From: Calamus simplicifolius
Lineage: Eukaryota > Streptophyta > Magnoliopsida > Arecales > Arecaceae
Direction: 5' to 3'
DNA: 64,000 nt
NCBI GenBank assembly: GCA_900491605.1
Contig: UESW01003901.1
Span: forward strand, 447,694-511,693
Positions 10,803 through 22,639 of this stretch are shown one piece after another. Under the pieces are notes generated by a model. The model was not told the DNA's origin and ran no database searches. It saw only the letters and a list, made by a program, of their open reading frames with translations. How positions within the stretch are numbered: the stretch's first letter is position 1; each line of letters starts with the position of its first letter. Position numbers and translations under genes: made by a program.

Positions 10803-12071
10803 TGATGCAAGACCGATTCGCATGCACGTAATTTTTTTTTAATGTTTAATGATTGTAGTTGATTACTTTCCCAAAGAAAAAGCCTAAGAGGGATTTAGGA
10901 AATTTACAGTAAATTCGCACGCGAAACAGTTCCTAAAAAAATAAAAGAAGGATCGCCGACGCTAAGAAGCTCCGGTAGGGCTTGCTCTCCTACAATAAAG
11001 TTACTAGTAGATTAGAGGGGTGTACCTGGCAAGAGGGAAAAGATCAAAGTGTTGAAGGGATTGCTCTGCCTGGTGGATGCGCCCTAGATGACTAAGCCTT
11101 GAGCCCACGAATCTGCGGCCAAGTATCCGCTAACTTGGATGACGATCACCTTGAATTCTGGATTTGTGGCTACTGAGAGATCTGCAAGATCACCATACAA
11201 GGGTTAAAGAATAATAGAGAAAATTTAGAATAGAGGCAAAGAGACAAGGAAGGAGTAGAGAAAAAGGGGAGGCCGGCCAAGGGCTCTTGGGCATCCACTA
11301 TTGGAAGACAAAGGTGGCAGCCAGGGTTTCTTCTGGAGACTTGGGATGTTGGCACGCGCAGAAGGAGGGAAACAAGAGCACTAGAGAACCAATTAACAAA
11401 AATCATAATAACTCAAAACTTGGATTGATTGATTAATAATAAAAGATACATCATTCATACAAGATGATCTCTTTTATAGAGCAAGAGACTTGGGGCCCAA
11501 GAAAATATAGATATTGAAAGAGAGAAAAGAAAAAAAAGACGTCCTAATCAAATTTGGCATGAAATCTGCAGCGTTTAGATAAGGAAGGTGATCTTCTAGA
11601 TGCAATCAGCGGTAGCTGGATTCGGCATGAAATCTGTGGCATCCAGATGAGGCAGGTGATCTTCTAGATATGATTGAGATGCAATCAGTGGCAGCTTAAT
11701 TTAGCATGAAATCGACATCGGCCAATGAAAAAATGATCATCCAGATCGGGAAGGTTGCTTACTCTGCTAGGAAGCATGTGGGCTGCTTGAAGTAGGTGTG
11801 GCACCAACTTGAATTTAGTAGCTGCTCTGTCTGACTGTGATGGTCTTATCTTCTACTTCAATACTGATGTCTCCTCTTGTAAGCTGATGAACTTACTACA
11901 GGACTCGCATTAAAATAAACTAAACTGTATATGACTCAATTTAGAATAAAATGAACTGGACGGGACTCAAAATAAACTAAACTTTATTTTCCAACTCAAG
12001 ACTTGAATCATAACTAATCAGATATCCACAGAGGGTTAAGAATCCTCTGCTTGATCCTGGTGCCCACATCA
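10803..12071 (-). repeat. Element B 3' LTR (left copy, 1269 bp)
   Basis: Matches 17669-18918 throughout, with scattered substitutions and small indels. In this copy the inner end reads CACATCA instead of GCATCA. TATAAAAG on the - strand is at 11471-11478. The last part of the integrase/chromodomain ORF runs 95 bases into it. Confidence 0.92.
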
Positions 12072-13623
12072 ATTCTCCCAAGGTGGGAAGAACTCGACCC
12101 CGTCGAGTATGAGTCATTCTGGCTTGGTATCTCTCTAGTAGGTCTGGATCGAGGTGTTGCAAGTCCTCTCGAGTAATCCATGAATCGTCATATTCAGAGC
12201 GACCATGCCATCGGACCAGGTAGCATTGATAACCGCGGTTCTGGATCGTAATGGCTTGATCGTCTAGGATACGCTCGATCCGCTCTCCTCGCTCAGGTAA
12301 AATTGGTGGTGGACACTCTTGGGTAGGTTCGCTCATGAAAGGAGGGTTAGGTCCAAAGTACTCACTAGGAATCACTGCCATTTCCCTATATTCTACTAGG
12401 TATGCAATATTAAAGGTAGAGCTAATGCCCTAATCCAAGGGCAGATCTAACACATAGGCATTGGGTCCTACCTTCTCTATTATTTCAAAGGGACCAGCTC
12501 CGCGAGCGTGAAGTTTTTTAACGGTACCTGATGGGAACCGTTCAGGCCTAAGCCTAACCATGACATAATCCCCTACACCGAACTCTTTGGCTCTTCTTCG
12601 GAAGTTAGCCAGTCTTTTATAAGTTTCATTACTTAGATTTATTTCTGGCTAATGTCCTTATGTAAGTCTTTGATATGTGTGCAAATGCTTGTGCGGACTC
12701 TGAGACTCGTGTGTGGAGGGGTAACGGAATTAGATCAAGTGGACGATTAGGCTTGTACCCATGGACTATCTCAAATGGACTCTTGCCCATGGATCTGTTC
12801 ACTGAGCTATTGTAGGCGAACTCTGCATGAGGTAGTAATAAATCTCACGTCTCTAGGTGTTCACCTACAAGGCACCTAAGAAGGTTTCCTAGACTACAGT
12901 TCACCACTTCAGTTTGCCCATCCGTTTGGGGGTGAAAGGCTATGGAAAAATTAAGTTTGGTCCCTAACAGATGCCATAGTGTTTTCCAAAAGTAGCTGGT
13001 GAACCTAACATCCCTATTAGAAACAATGGTCTTAGGTAGGCCATGGAGCTTGACCATGCTCTCTAAGAAAAGTTGGGCTACCCTAGACGCGTCAAAGGTT
13101 TGCGAACAAGGGATGAAATGAGCCATCTTAGAGAACCTATCGACCACTACAAAGATGGAGTCGTGCTTCTTCTGGGTTTTAGGTAATCCTAGAATGAAGT
13201 CCATACTGAGGTCTTACCAAGGACGATCAGGCACCGGCAAAGGAGTATATAGACCGGTATTCTGCTTCTGCTGTTTGCAACGGCACTAGTTCGACATCGG
13301 GCTATTATCAAGGCAACGAACCTTTTTAATCCTGGCCAGTAAAATTGGTCCTCTATCGCTAGAATAGTCTTATCTCTTCCAAAATGATCAGCTAATCCCC
13401 CAGCATGCATTTCCCATACTAGGAATTCTCTAAGTGATGTCCTAGGGATACAAAGTCTATTGCCTCTAAAAAGGTAACCATCCTGGATGGTATAATCTCC
13501 ACTGGTACTTGATGGCCCTAGCTGAAGGATCTTATAAATTTTACCAAAGTCATGATGGGTCCCATACTCATATTTTATCCGGTCAAATCCTATAACTTCG
13601 GTGCTAACAGTACTCAACAACAA
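11977..13623 (-). pseudogene. Element B integrase and chromodomain (frameshifted)
   Basis: Read on the - strand, the zinc-binding domain is at 13623-13300 (MHAGGLADHFGRDKTILAIEDQF). The catalytic core begins MDFILGLPKTQKKHDSIF at 13204, with FHPQTDGQTEVVN near 12910. The chromodomain is in 12381-12110 (ERIERILDDQ...YLVRWHGRSEYDDSWI). Frames change near 13200 and between 12845 and 12381. The ORF tail crosses the polypurine tract and ends in the LTR at 11977. Layout and spacing match element 1, so the two elements belong to one lineage. Confidence 0.9.
12072..12082 (-). other. Polypurine tract of element B
   Basis: On the - strand TTGGGAGAAT lies immediately 5' of the 3' LTR end (TGATGTG). It is embedded in the chromodomain-tail ORF. 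Confidence 0.65.
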
Positions 13624-13699
13624 AGACTTACGGCTTAGGGCATCTGCTACCTTATTTTCTATACTAGCACGGTGTTTCAGGACAAAAGTGCATGCCTGA

Positions 13700-14920
13700 A
13701 TGTATTCAACCCATTTTCCATGCCTAGAATTTAGCTTCTTTGGGAGTTCAAAAATCGGAGTGCCTCATGATCAGAAAATAAGACAAACTCCTGTGGTAGT
13801 AAGTAATGTCTCCAATACTTAAGGGCTTGTACTACCGCATAGAATTCCTTATCATATGTGGAATATCTAAGTTTAGCTTCATTTAGTTTTTCACTAAAGA
13901 AAGCTATGGGGTGATGTTCTTGGCTTAACACTCCACCTATACCTACTCCCGACGCGTCGCACGCAACCTCAAACACCTTAGAAAAGTCTGAAAGTCTAAG
14001 TATGGGTGCATAAGTCACCCTATCCTTAAGCTCTAGAAAGGCCTTATTAGCTGACTTAGTCAACTCAAAATTATCCTTCCTAATACAATCAGTGATGGGT
14101 GCGACAATGGTTCTAAATCCCCAATGAATCTCCTGTAAATGGTTGCTAGGCCATGGAAGCTGCAGACATCGTGGATGTTCATGGGTACCGGCCACTCTAC
14201 GACCGACCTAACCTTTTCAGGATCCGCTGAAACACCTTCTGGGGTTACCACAAAACCTAGAAAGATAACCCTATGCGTCATGAAATCACACTTCTTAAGG
14301 TTTGCATATAGGCTATTCTCTTTAAGGGTCTGACAAATTAATTTGAGATGGTTAAGATGGTCCTCTTTGTCTTGCTATAAATTAATATATCATCAAAATA
14401 GACCACTAAGAATTTTCTCGTGTACTCTTTCAGGACCTGGGTCATGATCTCATGAATGTGCCAGGTGCGTTTGACAACCCAAAAGACATCACGACCCATT
14501 CAAACAGACCATCTCTAGTCTTAAATGCAGTCTTCCACTCATCCCCTGTCTAATTCTAACCTGATGGTAGCCACTCTTAAGGTCTATTTTGGAAAAGATA
14601 GTGGCACCCGCCATCATGTCCAACATGTCATCTAGTCTGGGGATAGGAAACCTATACTTGATAGTGATTTTATTGATGGCCCTACTATCCATGCACATTC
14701 TTCAGGTACCATCCTTCTTAGGGGTTAATAGTGCAGGAACTGCACAAGGACTTAAGCTCTCCCTAATGAAACCTTTCCTAAGTAATTCTCCCACTTGTTT
14801 TTGTAGTTCTTGATGCTCAGTGGGGTTCATCCTATAATGGAGAAGGTTTGGGAGGGTGGATCCTAGGATCAGGTCAATGGCATGTTGGATGTTTCTCAGG
14901 TGTGGTAACTGATCAGGCAA
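13700..14920 (-). pseudogene. Element B reverse transcriptase and RNase H (frameshifted)
   Basis: Fragments in different frames: 14920-14702 (palm/fingers start, ALLTPKKDGT), 14698-14489 (MCMDSRAINKIT, FSKIDLKSGYHQVRI), the catalytic YFDDILIYS on the - strand near 14400-14370, 14281-14060 (VIFLGFVVTPEGVSADPEKV) and 14195-13731 (FEVACDASGVGIGGVLSQ, YSTYDKEFYAVVQALKYWRHYL). Substrate roles are those of any retroelement Pol. Multiple frameshifts between the blocks make it inactive. Confidence 0.92.
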
Positions 14921-14961
14921 TTCTTCAGGGAAGACATCATTAAACTCCTCTAGGATCTCAA

Positions 14962-15465
14962 TTACTTCTGGGGGTTGTTCCTTTTGACTGATTCATAGAT
15001 CTCTTTAGTGGTCAAAATCCAAATAGGATTACCCTCAGTGATGTCCTTTTCTAATTCCTTAGCTTTAATCAGATTAACTCTTGGCTTGCTATCCTTAAGG
15101 TTGCTAGATCCTTTCTTGAGTGGGTCCCTAGATGGAATTGGATGTATCACATACTTGTTCCCATTGTGTTTAAAAGAGCAGATGTTGGATCGACCAAACA
15201 AGGTGGCATCATGATCATAAAACCATGGTCGACCTAATATAATACTACTAATACCCATAGGAATTACATCGCACCAGACATTTTCCTCATAATTTTGCAA
15301 TTTGATTAGTATTTGGCATCTGGACTTGATTGGGATAGAGGTAGAATCTACCCACGAGACCTTATAGGGATTAGGATGGGGAACTGTGGTCAATCTTAAT
15401 GACTTAACTGTATTGGTAGAGACGGCATTGACACAACTCCCACTATCCACTATGATCTTGAGCAC
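14962..15465 (-). pseudogene. Element B aspartic protease region
   Basis: The open stretch contains the active-site block IIVDSGSCVNAVS (D-S-G intact, unlike element 1) and the flap-side landmark IILGRPWFYDHDATLF. It is preceded by a stop relative to gag and followed by a frame change before RT. The downstream linker (KELEKDITEGNPIWIL) is like that in element 1. Confidence 0.88.
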
Positions 15466-15499
15466 CTTATCCCCTATCTTAACAAAAGTATGTAGGATG

Positions 15500-16825
15500 T
15501 TAGTCCTACGCCAATCTTCCTAGTCCTTAGTTTGAGTCTGGGTCAAGATATATCTAACCACTCCTAGTAGGTCTTCAGACTCAAATGTTTCCTCCTCTCC
15601 ATCGTACTCATCTATCAGATGGGTATCAGCCTCATAGACCTCTCCCTCAGGCTCAACTAGGGACTCGGATTCAGTCTTAGGTAATCATCTATATGAAGGG
15701 ATCTGACTGGGCACTGGCTAATCATATGTCCCAGTTTGTTGCATCTAAAGCATTTGATCTGGGGGTTGAAATTTCTTTGGACCTCTACAGATTTGCCCTT
15801 ATCCTCTCTCTGGGGTATAGGGGTACTATTCTGGGTCGACTCAACTCAGTTCGGCTTGTACTGGGTCAGCTAGTGTTGGGTCAACTCGAAAAAGTTGGAG
15901 GGGTCTGAGTACTGGGTAGCTCTGGGATGACTAGGATAGGCTAGCTAGATCCTGGATATGGGCTAGGGCTGTTGGTAGCCTCTGATCTATGGTAGGGTGG
16001 CCCTCTCTGAAAATGTTCATAATCCCTAGCAACTTGGTAAGCTTCTTCTAAATCGTGTACCCTTCTTAGGTAGAGTTCTCTTTGAATATCTGCTCTCAGG
16101 CCATACCTAAACTTGGATAGGGTGACTTCCTCAGACTGAACGATATTATACCTCATGGTATACTCTTGGAATGTAGCAATGTATTCATTCATAGTTTTAC
16201 TACCCTGAATTAATCCTTGCCACTGGCCCAATAGGCTCTGTTCATTTGGGACATAATTGGACCTAAGTCTAGCCTTTATGGCGTACCACGTGACTATGGG
16301 GTCTCTTCCCTCTAATAATTGCCTTCGCTCTAAAGTGGCCTAGTATAACCTAGCCTGTCGTACTAACTTAAGCTTGGCAAACTTAAACTTATGCTCTTCA
16401 GACATGTCGTACCAATCAAAGTACTGATCCATCCCTTCCTCCCAATCTAGGTAATCCTTAGGGTCCATAGAGCCATCGAAAGTAGGTGCTTCAAGTCTGA
16501 CACTTCTAAGGGCTCTTTCATCTTGGTCTATTACCTCATGATTGGGTCTCCTAGGGAGGACATCTAGGACTGGATCAGGTCAAAGTGGTCTTCTAAGGTT
16601 TGGCCTTATGTAGAGGTCAGGCTGTTGGGCTCTCCTAGAATGAGGTAGGGACTCATGATCAGACTTAGTATGGGGCTCACGGGCTTCTTCTAGGATGCCC
16701 AACCTAGTTTCGACTTGATCGAACCTGGACCCTAATCTAGCCTCAGATTGCTTGATGTCTTGGTTCATTTGGGCTAGTTGTTCAGTGATGATCCATAAGT
16801 GATCATCAATGCTTTGATTAGCCAT
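15500..16825 (-). pseudogene. gag: Element B gag (frameshifted)
   Basis: The probable start is the ATG at 16825 (MANQSIDDHL), matching the position of the element 1 start; the longer open frame up to 16903 is likely leader. A Gln/Glu-rich coiled-coil-like N-terminus is followed by breaks around 16500-16300. A gag block is at 16231-15941 (MGQWQGLIQGSKTMNEYIA). The zinc knuckle CFRCNKLGHMISQC lies at 15752-15711 with all four ligands intact. Confidence 0.85.
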
Positions 16826-17653
16826 GGGTTCAGCCTGTAATGGAGGTGGTGATGGGCGAAAAGATGCTCCTGATCTAGTGCACATGCAAGCATAATTAAG
16901 CATACAAGACTCAGACTGACTCAGACTATGGTATGCTAGACCTAGTCATCCAAGTAAAGGATTTGGCTTAATGCAAGCCAATCTAACAGTAACTCTTCAA
17001 TTGGCCAGTTGGGATAGATGAAGGGGGGAGGCTCATCCCAAATTGCAGGTGCCTAATTAGAATAACCCCAATACTCCGCTTAAATCGTTTGATATTTGAC
17101 CTTCCTTCTAGACACCAATTTTAGAGCACACGCCAGATTGATTTGTACTAGTCTCCTCCAGTATACTAAACCGACTATTGGTGTCCCTAGCCCTCTAGGG
17201 CAAATATCAATTAAGTTGCTACTCAGTTTTAGATTAGAGGCTTGGGATCGGAATGCACGGGTGGTTGTTTTGGGCCAAGAAAGGGTCTCAATCCCTCATT
17301 ATTTGACATCAATGAAAGCCCTTAAGAGTAATTTAATGCAGATGAATGACATGTAAAACATAAACCCTAATTTAGAAATCTATAAATAGCAATAAATCTC
17401 AGAATTTTTTTTTTGATGTGTATGCAGGCAGAAATAATTCGATCTCAAGAATTTTTACGTTTTTTATGAGTAATCAGGCATGCAATTAATTCATAGATTA
17501 AATTAAATTCTTAGAAAATAAAAATATACTTTAAATTAAAACGAATCTAAAAAAATAAATTTCATAATTTTTTGATGTGTATGCAGGCAGAAACAATTCA
17601 ATTAACAGATAATATACTGATAATAACGTGAATTAAAATTAAGCCCTAACTAT

Positions 17654-17665
17654 GCTCTGATACCA
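17654..17665 (-). other. Primer binding site of element B (initiator tRNA-Met)
   Basis: The + strand reads GCTCTGATACCA, the reverse complement of TGGTATCAGAGC. It is three bases from the inner end of the right-hand LTR, proving that this LTR is the 5' one and that the element points left. Confidence 0.93.
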
Positions 17666-17668
17666 AAC

Positions 17669-18918
17669 TGATGCAGGACCAATTCGTATGCACGTAATTT
17701 TTTTTTTAATGTTTAATGATTGCAGTTGATTACTCTCCAAAGTAATAGCCTAAGAGGGATTCAGAAAAATTCACAGTAAATCTGCATGCGAAATAATTCC
17801 TAAAAAAATAAAGAAGAAGGATCGCCAGGCTAATAAGCCCCATAGGGCTTGCTCTCCTACAATAAAGTTATTAGATTAGAGGGGTATACCTGGCAAGAGG
17901 GGGAAGATCAAAGTGTTGAAGGGGTTGCTCTGCCTGGCGGATGTGCCCTAGACGACCAAGCCTTGAGCCCATGGATCTGCGGCCAAGTATCCACCTAGAT
18001 GACGATTACCTTGAATCCTGGATTCGTGGCTACTGAGGGATTTACAAGATCACCATACAAGGGTTAAAAAATAACAGAGAAAATTTAGAATATAGGCAAA
18101 GAGACAAGGAAGGAGTAGAGAAAAGGGGAGGGCGGCCAAGGGCTCTTGGGCGTCCAAAGGTGACGGCCAGGGTTTCTCCTGGAGACTTGGGATGTTGGCA
18201 CGTGCAGAAGGAGGAAAACAAGAGCACCAGAGAACCAATTAACAAAAATCACAATCACTCAAAACTTGGATTGATTGATTAATAATAAAGATACATCATT
18301 CATACAAGAGGATCTCTTTTATAGAGCAAGAGACTTGGGGACCAAGAAAATACAGATATGGAAAGAGAGAAAAGAATAAAAAAGGCGTCCTAATCAAATT
18401 TGGCATAAAATCTGCAAGGTCCAGATGAGGAAGGTGATCTTCTAGATGCAATCAGCAGCAACTAGATTCGGCATGAAATCTGTGGCATCCAGATGAGGCA
18501 GGTGATCTTCTAGATATATTGAGATGCAATCAGCGGCAGCTTAATTTGGCATGAAATCGGCATCGGCCAGATGAGGAAAATGATCATCCAGATCAGGAAG
18601 GTTGCTTGCTCTACTAGGTGGCATGTGGGCTGCTTGAAGTAGGTGTGGCACCAACTTGAATTTAGAAGCTGCTCTGTCTGACTGTGATGGCCTTGTATTC
18701 TGCTCCAATGCTGATGTCTCCTCTTGTAAGCTGATGAACTTACTACAGGACTCACATTAAAATAAACTGAACTGGATAGGACTCAATTTAGAATAAAATG
18801 AACTGGACGGGACTCAAAATAAACTAAACTTTATTTCCCAACTCAAGACTTGAATCATAACTAATCAGATATCCACATAGGGTTAAGAATCCTCTGCTTG
18901 ATCCTGGTGCCCGCATCA
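17669..18918 (-). repeat. Element B 5' LTR (right copy, 1250 bp)
   Basis: Ends are TGATGC (17669) and GCATCA (18913-18918). The - strand TATA box is at 18316-18323. In a hand alignment of the inner ~235 bases, about one in ten positions differs from the left LTR, so the insertion is not young. The ORF-like stretches in it are not supported as genes. Confidence 0.92.
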
Positions 18919-19422
18919 GAAGGCGTCGTAGTCTCCATGATGATTACCAAACACCCTGTAAAAAGAATAATTGATAGTGGCAGCTCAACTAACATCCTTA
19001 CTTATGACGCATTTGTTAGGATGAGATTATCCTTTGATTCTCTTCGGCCCATGGCGGCTCCTCTAGTCGGATTCACTGAAGATTCGGTGAGGGTCGAAGG
19101 TGAAATTTCTTTGCCTGTGACGGCTGGGACACCGCCATGCCAGAGCACAGTCATCATGAAATTCTTGATCGTGCGAGTCCCTCTTGTGTACAATGCCATC
19201 CTTGGGCGACAGGGCCTCAATCTATTGGACGCAGTCATCTCCACCCGATGTTTGCTCGTGCAGTTCCCCACTAGCGAAGGAGTTGGAGAGATGCGGGGTG
19301 AGGTCAGTCTGGTCCTGCCATATTACCATGCGCGTCAAGTCCTTAGGAGGCCGAGCCGGCCTCAGAAGCACCTGACCCCAGGGAGTCCAGCAAAGGGGGA
19401 GAACCGGCCGAGCGGCTCTTAA
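18919..19422 (+). pseudogene. Element A aspartic protease
   Basis: Element A resumes directly after the element B LTR. The active-site block RIIDSGSSTNILTYDAF has an intact D-S-G triad. VYNAILGRQGLN is the typical second landmark of Tat proteases. The reading frame appears to start upstream inside the element B LTR, but that part is an accident of insertion. It ends at a TAA at 19420, before the RT domain. Confidence 0.88.
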
Positions 19423-19549
19423 CTTTTCCCCTTGCAGACAATCTGGCGAAGACTATGCGCGTCGATGGACTCCTCCCCCCAGAGGACCGTGATCGCCTCC
19501 TGACTTTCCTGCGGGCCAACTCGAACATATTTGCCTAGTCGGCATCCAA

Positions 19550-20770
19550 CATGCCCGGCATTCCTCCGAAGGTAATCACCCATAAGCTCAATATTGACCC
19601 AAAGTACCGACTAGTTCGCCAAAGGAAGAGAAGCTTTGCTCCCGAGCGGCAAAAAGCCATTGACGAGGAGGTTAATAAGCTACTTGTCGCCGGTCACATT
19701 CGGGAAGCGCACTATCTCAGCTGGCTAGCTAACGTGGTCATGGTACGAAAGACAAATGGGAGCTGAAGAATCTGCATCGACTTCACCAACCTGAACAAGG
19801 CGTGTCCAAAGGATAGCTTCCCTCTGCCCCGGATCGATCAACTGGTGGACTCTACCTCCAGCCACGAGCTTCTCAGCTTCATGGACGCTTTCTCCGGGTA
19901 CAACCAAATAAAGATGGACCCGAGCGATGAGGAGCACACATCCTTCGTGACGGAGAAAGGCATTTATTGCTACAAAGTGATGCCCTTCGGTCTTAAGAAT
20001 GCAGGGGTGACCTATCAAAGGTTGATGAACAAAGTGTTCCAAGATCAACTGGGTCGGAACATGGAAGTCTACGTAGACGACATGCTGACAAAGAGCACCT
20101 GCGCTTCCAACCACGTCTCTGACCTAGAGGAAACTTTCAACAACCTCCGCCATTTCCAAGTTAAATTGAATCTTAAGAAGTGTGCCTTCAGCGTCACGGC
20201 GAGCAAGTTCTTAGGCTTTATAGTGACTCAGCGAGGGATCGAGGCAAACCCGGAGAAGATCAGCGCCATCCTCGATATAAGGCCACCATCTAGTAAGAAG
20301 GAAGTGCAGCGGCTCACGGGAAGAGTGGCGGCTCTAAGTCGTTTCCTCTCTAAGTCAGTCGAGAGGTGCTTGCCCTTCTTTAAAGCCCTACGGAAGGCTA
20401 ACAGCTTTAAGTGGATGGATGATTGTCAAAAGGCCTTCGATGGCTTGAAGGCGTTCCTATCCTCCCCGCCGCTCCTGTCGAAGCTGAAAGATGGAGAGAG
20501 TCTCTTTCTCTACCTTGCCGCCTCTCCAGAAGCTGTTAGTTTCGTTCTGGTGCATCTTGATGTCGATGGGACCTAGAGACATGTCTACTATATGAGCAAG
20601 GTACTTCACGACGCTGAAGTCAGATACTCCAAGATAGAAAAGATCATCTTTGCCCTGATCGTCTCCGCCCGGTGTCTCCGCCCATATTTTCAAGCTCATC
20701 CCATCGTGGTGCTCATGGACCAACCCCTTCGAGCCATCTTGGTTCGCCCAGACACCTCAGGCCGGCTTTG
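19550..20770 (+). pseudogene. Element A reverse transcriptase and first RNase H (nonsense codons)
   Basis: RT from MPGIPPKVITHKLNIDP. A TGA at 19764-19766 replaces the Trp expected before RICIDF. Downstream are NLNKACPKDSFPLPRID, FMDAFSGYNQIKMDPSDEEH, MPFGLKNAGVTYQRLMN and the catalytic YVDDM at about 20072. The first RNase H is degenerate at 20480-20770 (a block near YLAASPEAVSFVLV), with TAG at 20574-20576 followed by HVYYMSK and YSKIEKIIFAL. Apart from these stops the domain is largely collinear in one frame, so the decay is mainly point mutation. Confidence 0.9.
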
Positions 20771-21184
20771 AAGTCCCAAGTCCTGGCCAACTTCCTGGTC
20801 GAGTGCACCTGGGCAGAGGAGCCAACCGAGGAGGTTCACATGAAGCAGCCCAAGGCCGAGCCGGATGACGACGGGGAGTCCTGGATCCTCCACGTGGATG
20901 GCGCTTCAAACTCCCAAGGAAGCGGCGCCGGCCTCATCCTCATGGACCCAGACAGAGAGAAGGTGGAGTACGCCCTTTGGTTCTTATTTGAAGCCACAAA
21001 CAATCAGGCAGAGTACGAGGCCCTGCTGGCAAGGTTGAGACTAGCCCAAGAATTTGGAATAAGGCGCCTTAGAGCTTTCACTGACTCGCAACTCGTCTTC
21101 GACAAATCAGTGGAGAGTATGAGGCGCATGATCCCATCATGGCCTAGTACCTGTGCAAGGTTCGGCTCTTGGTCTCCCCATTAG
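20771..21184 (+). pseudogene. Element A second (archaeal-type) RNase H
   Basis: The block WILHVDGASNSQGSGAGLIL, then EATNNQAEYEALLARLRLA and RAFTDSQLV, is the extra RNase H found after the first one in Tat-lineage elements. Its D, E and D residues are visible (VDGAS, NQAEYEAL, FTDSQ). The frame is lost near 21140-21170, just before the integrase segment. Confidence 0.85.
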
Positions 21185-22586
21185 CCTATTTCAGCATCAG
21201 CTACATCCCTCGGAGCGAGAATGCCAAGGCCGACACCATCTCTCGGTTGGCCACCTCCACTGACGGCATCACGAGAGACGCCTACATTGAGCACCTGGAG
21301 AGGCCCAGCATAGAAGACAAAGAAGAAATCCTCCCGCTGACCCAAGAACTGACCTGGATGGACGCTTACATTAGCTACCTCACGGATGGCACTCTCCCCG
21401 CTGGTCGTAACGAAGCTAAGCTACTCAAGTGGAGAGCCTCCAAGTTCACCCTCCTAGACAGACACCTATACAGGAGATCGTTCTCCTACCCCATACTCAA
21501 ATGCGTAGGACCTGCCGATGCCGACTACATCCTTAGAGAAATTTATGAAGGTATCTACGGGAACCATCTGGGGGGCAGGTCCCTGGCCCAGAAGGCCCTC
21601 TATCAAGGGTACTTCTGGCTCACCATGAGGGAGGATGCCGCCAAATTGGTCCAGAAGTGTGACAGCTGCCAGCGCCACGCACACATCCAGCACCAACCCT
21701 CTGTCCCTTTGAATCCGCTCTCGGCCCCGTGGACCTTCGCCCAGTGGGAAATGGACATCCTTGGACCATTTCCCCCGGCCTTACGACAGCGGAGGTTCTT
21801 GCTCGTCACCATCGACTATTTCACCAACTGGGTCGAGGTCGAGGCGTTGGCCAAGATCACTGAGAGCAAAGTCAAAGCCTTCTTCTAGAAATCAGTCATA
21901 TGCCATTTTGGCCTACCTCACACTCTCGTCACTGACAACGATCGCCAGTTCAACAACACCACATTCAAGACCTTCTGCGATGAGCTGGGGATCCGCCATC
22001 GATTCACCTCTATTGGCCACCCGTAGACTAACGAGAGGCCGAGGTCATGAACCGTACCATCCTCAGAGGGCTCAGAACTCGGCTGGATGGATCCAAAGGC
22101 CAGTGGGTAGAAGAACTTCCTAGTGTGCTGTGGGCCTACCACACGACCCCAAGGGCTCCGACAGGCGAAAGCCCCTTCAGTCTAGCCTTTGGGTCCGAGG
22201 CGGTCATCCCTGTCGAGATCGGACTGCCAAGCCCGCGTATGGAGTCCTACAACGAAGAAGATAACTCTGCCCAACTGAGAGCTAACCTTGACTTCATCGA
22301 TGAAGTACACGATTGGGCACGGCTACGTATGGAAACTTTCCGCCAGCGGGCGGCCAAGTATTACAACACCCAGGTCCGCCCCAAAGTATTTCGCCCCGGG
22401 GATCTGGTCCTAAGGAAGGCTGAGATGTCCAAGCCCATGGAGGGGGGCAAACTGTTCGCCAATTGGTAAGGTACTTACCGTGTCGCCGAGACACTCCACC
22501 AAGGAGCGTATCGAATTGAAGAGCTCAATGGCCGACCCATTCCGCATACCTGGAATGCTGACAACCTTTGCCGATATTATCAATGA
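21169..22586 (+). pseudogene. Element A integrase (broken)
   Basis: An N-terminal linker is followed by a zinc-binding HHCC domain ending CDSCQRHAHIQHQ near 21655. The core starts at about 21735 (WEMDILGPFP, LLVTIDYFTNWVEVEA). TAG at 21886-21888 and at 22024-22026 interrupt the core, the second with a local frameshift. The rest follows from 22047 (MNRTILRGLRTRLDG, WAYHTTPRAPTGESPF) to the C-terminal block near 22460. A TAA at 22467 and the terminal WNADNLCRYYQ at about 22553 complete it. No chromodomain follows. Confidence 0.88.
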
Positions 22587-22639
22587 TGTATCTCCTTACA
22601 TTATAAGTAATAAGAGACCTCCTTCAACACCACGGTCAA

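Larger units (their letters stand above)
10803..18918 (-). mobile_element. Element B: Ty3/gypsy chromovirus nested in element A
   Basis: Complete in outline: LTRs at both ends, primer site, gag, protease, RT, RNase H, integrase, chromodomain and polypurine tract, all on the - strand. Outer ends are TGATGC and GCATCA. The flanks AAAGG (10798-10802) and GAAGG (18919-18923) match at four of five positions, as expected for an aged 5-bp target duplication. It splits element A between the gag zinc finger and the protease. Its proteins resemble those of element 1 closely, but the LTRs do not. Confidence 0.93.
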
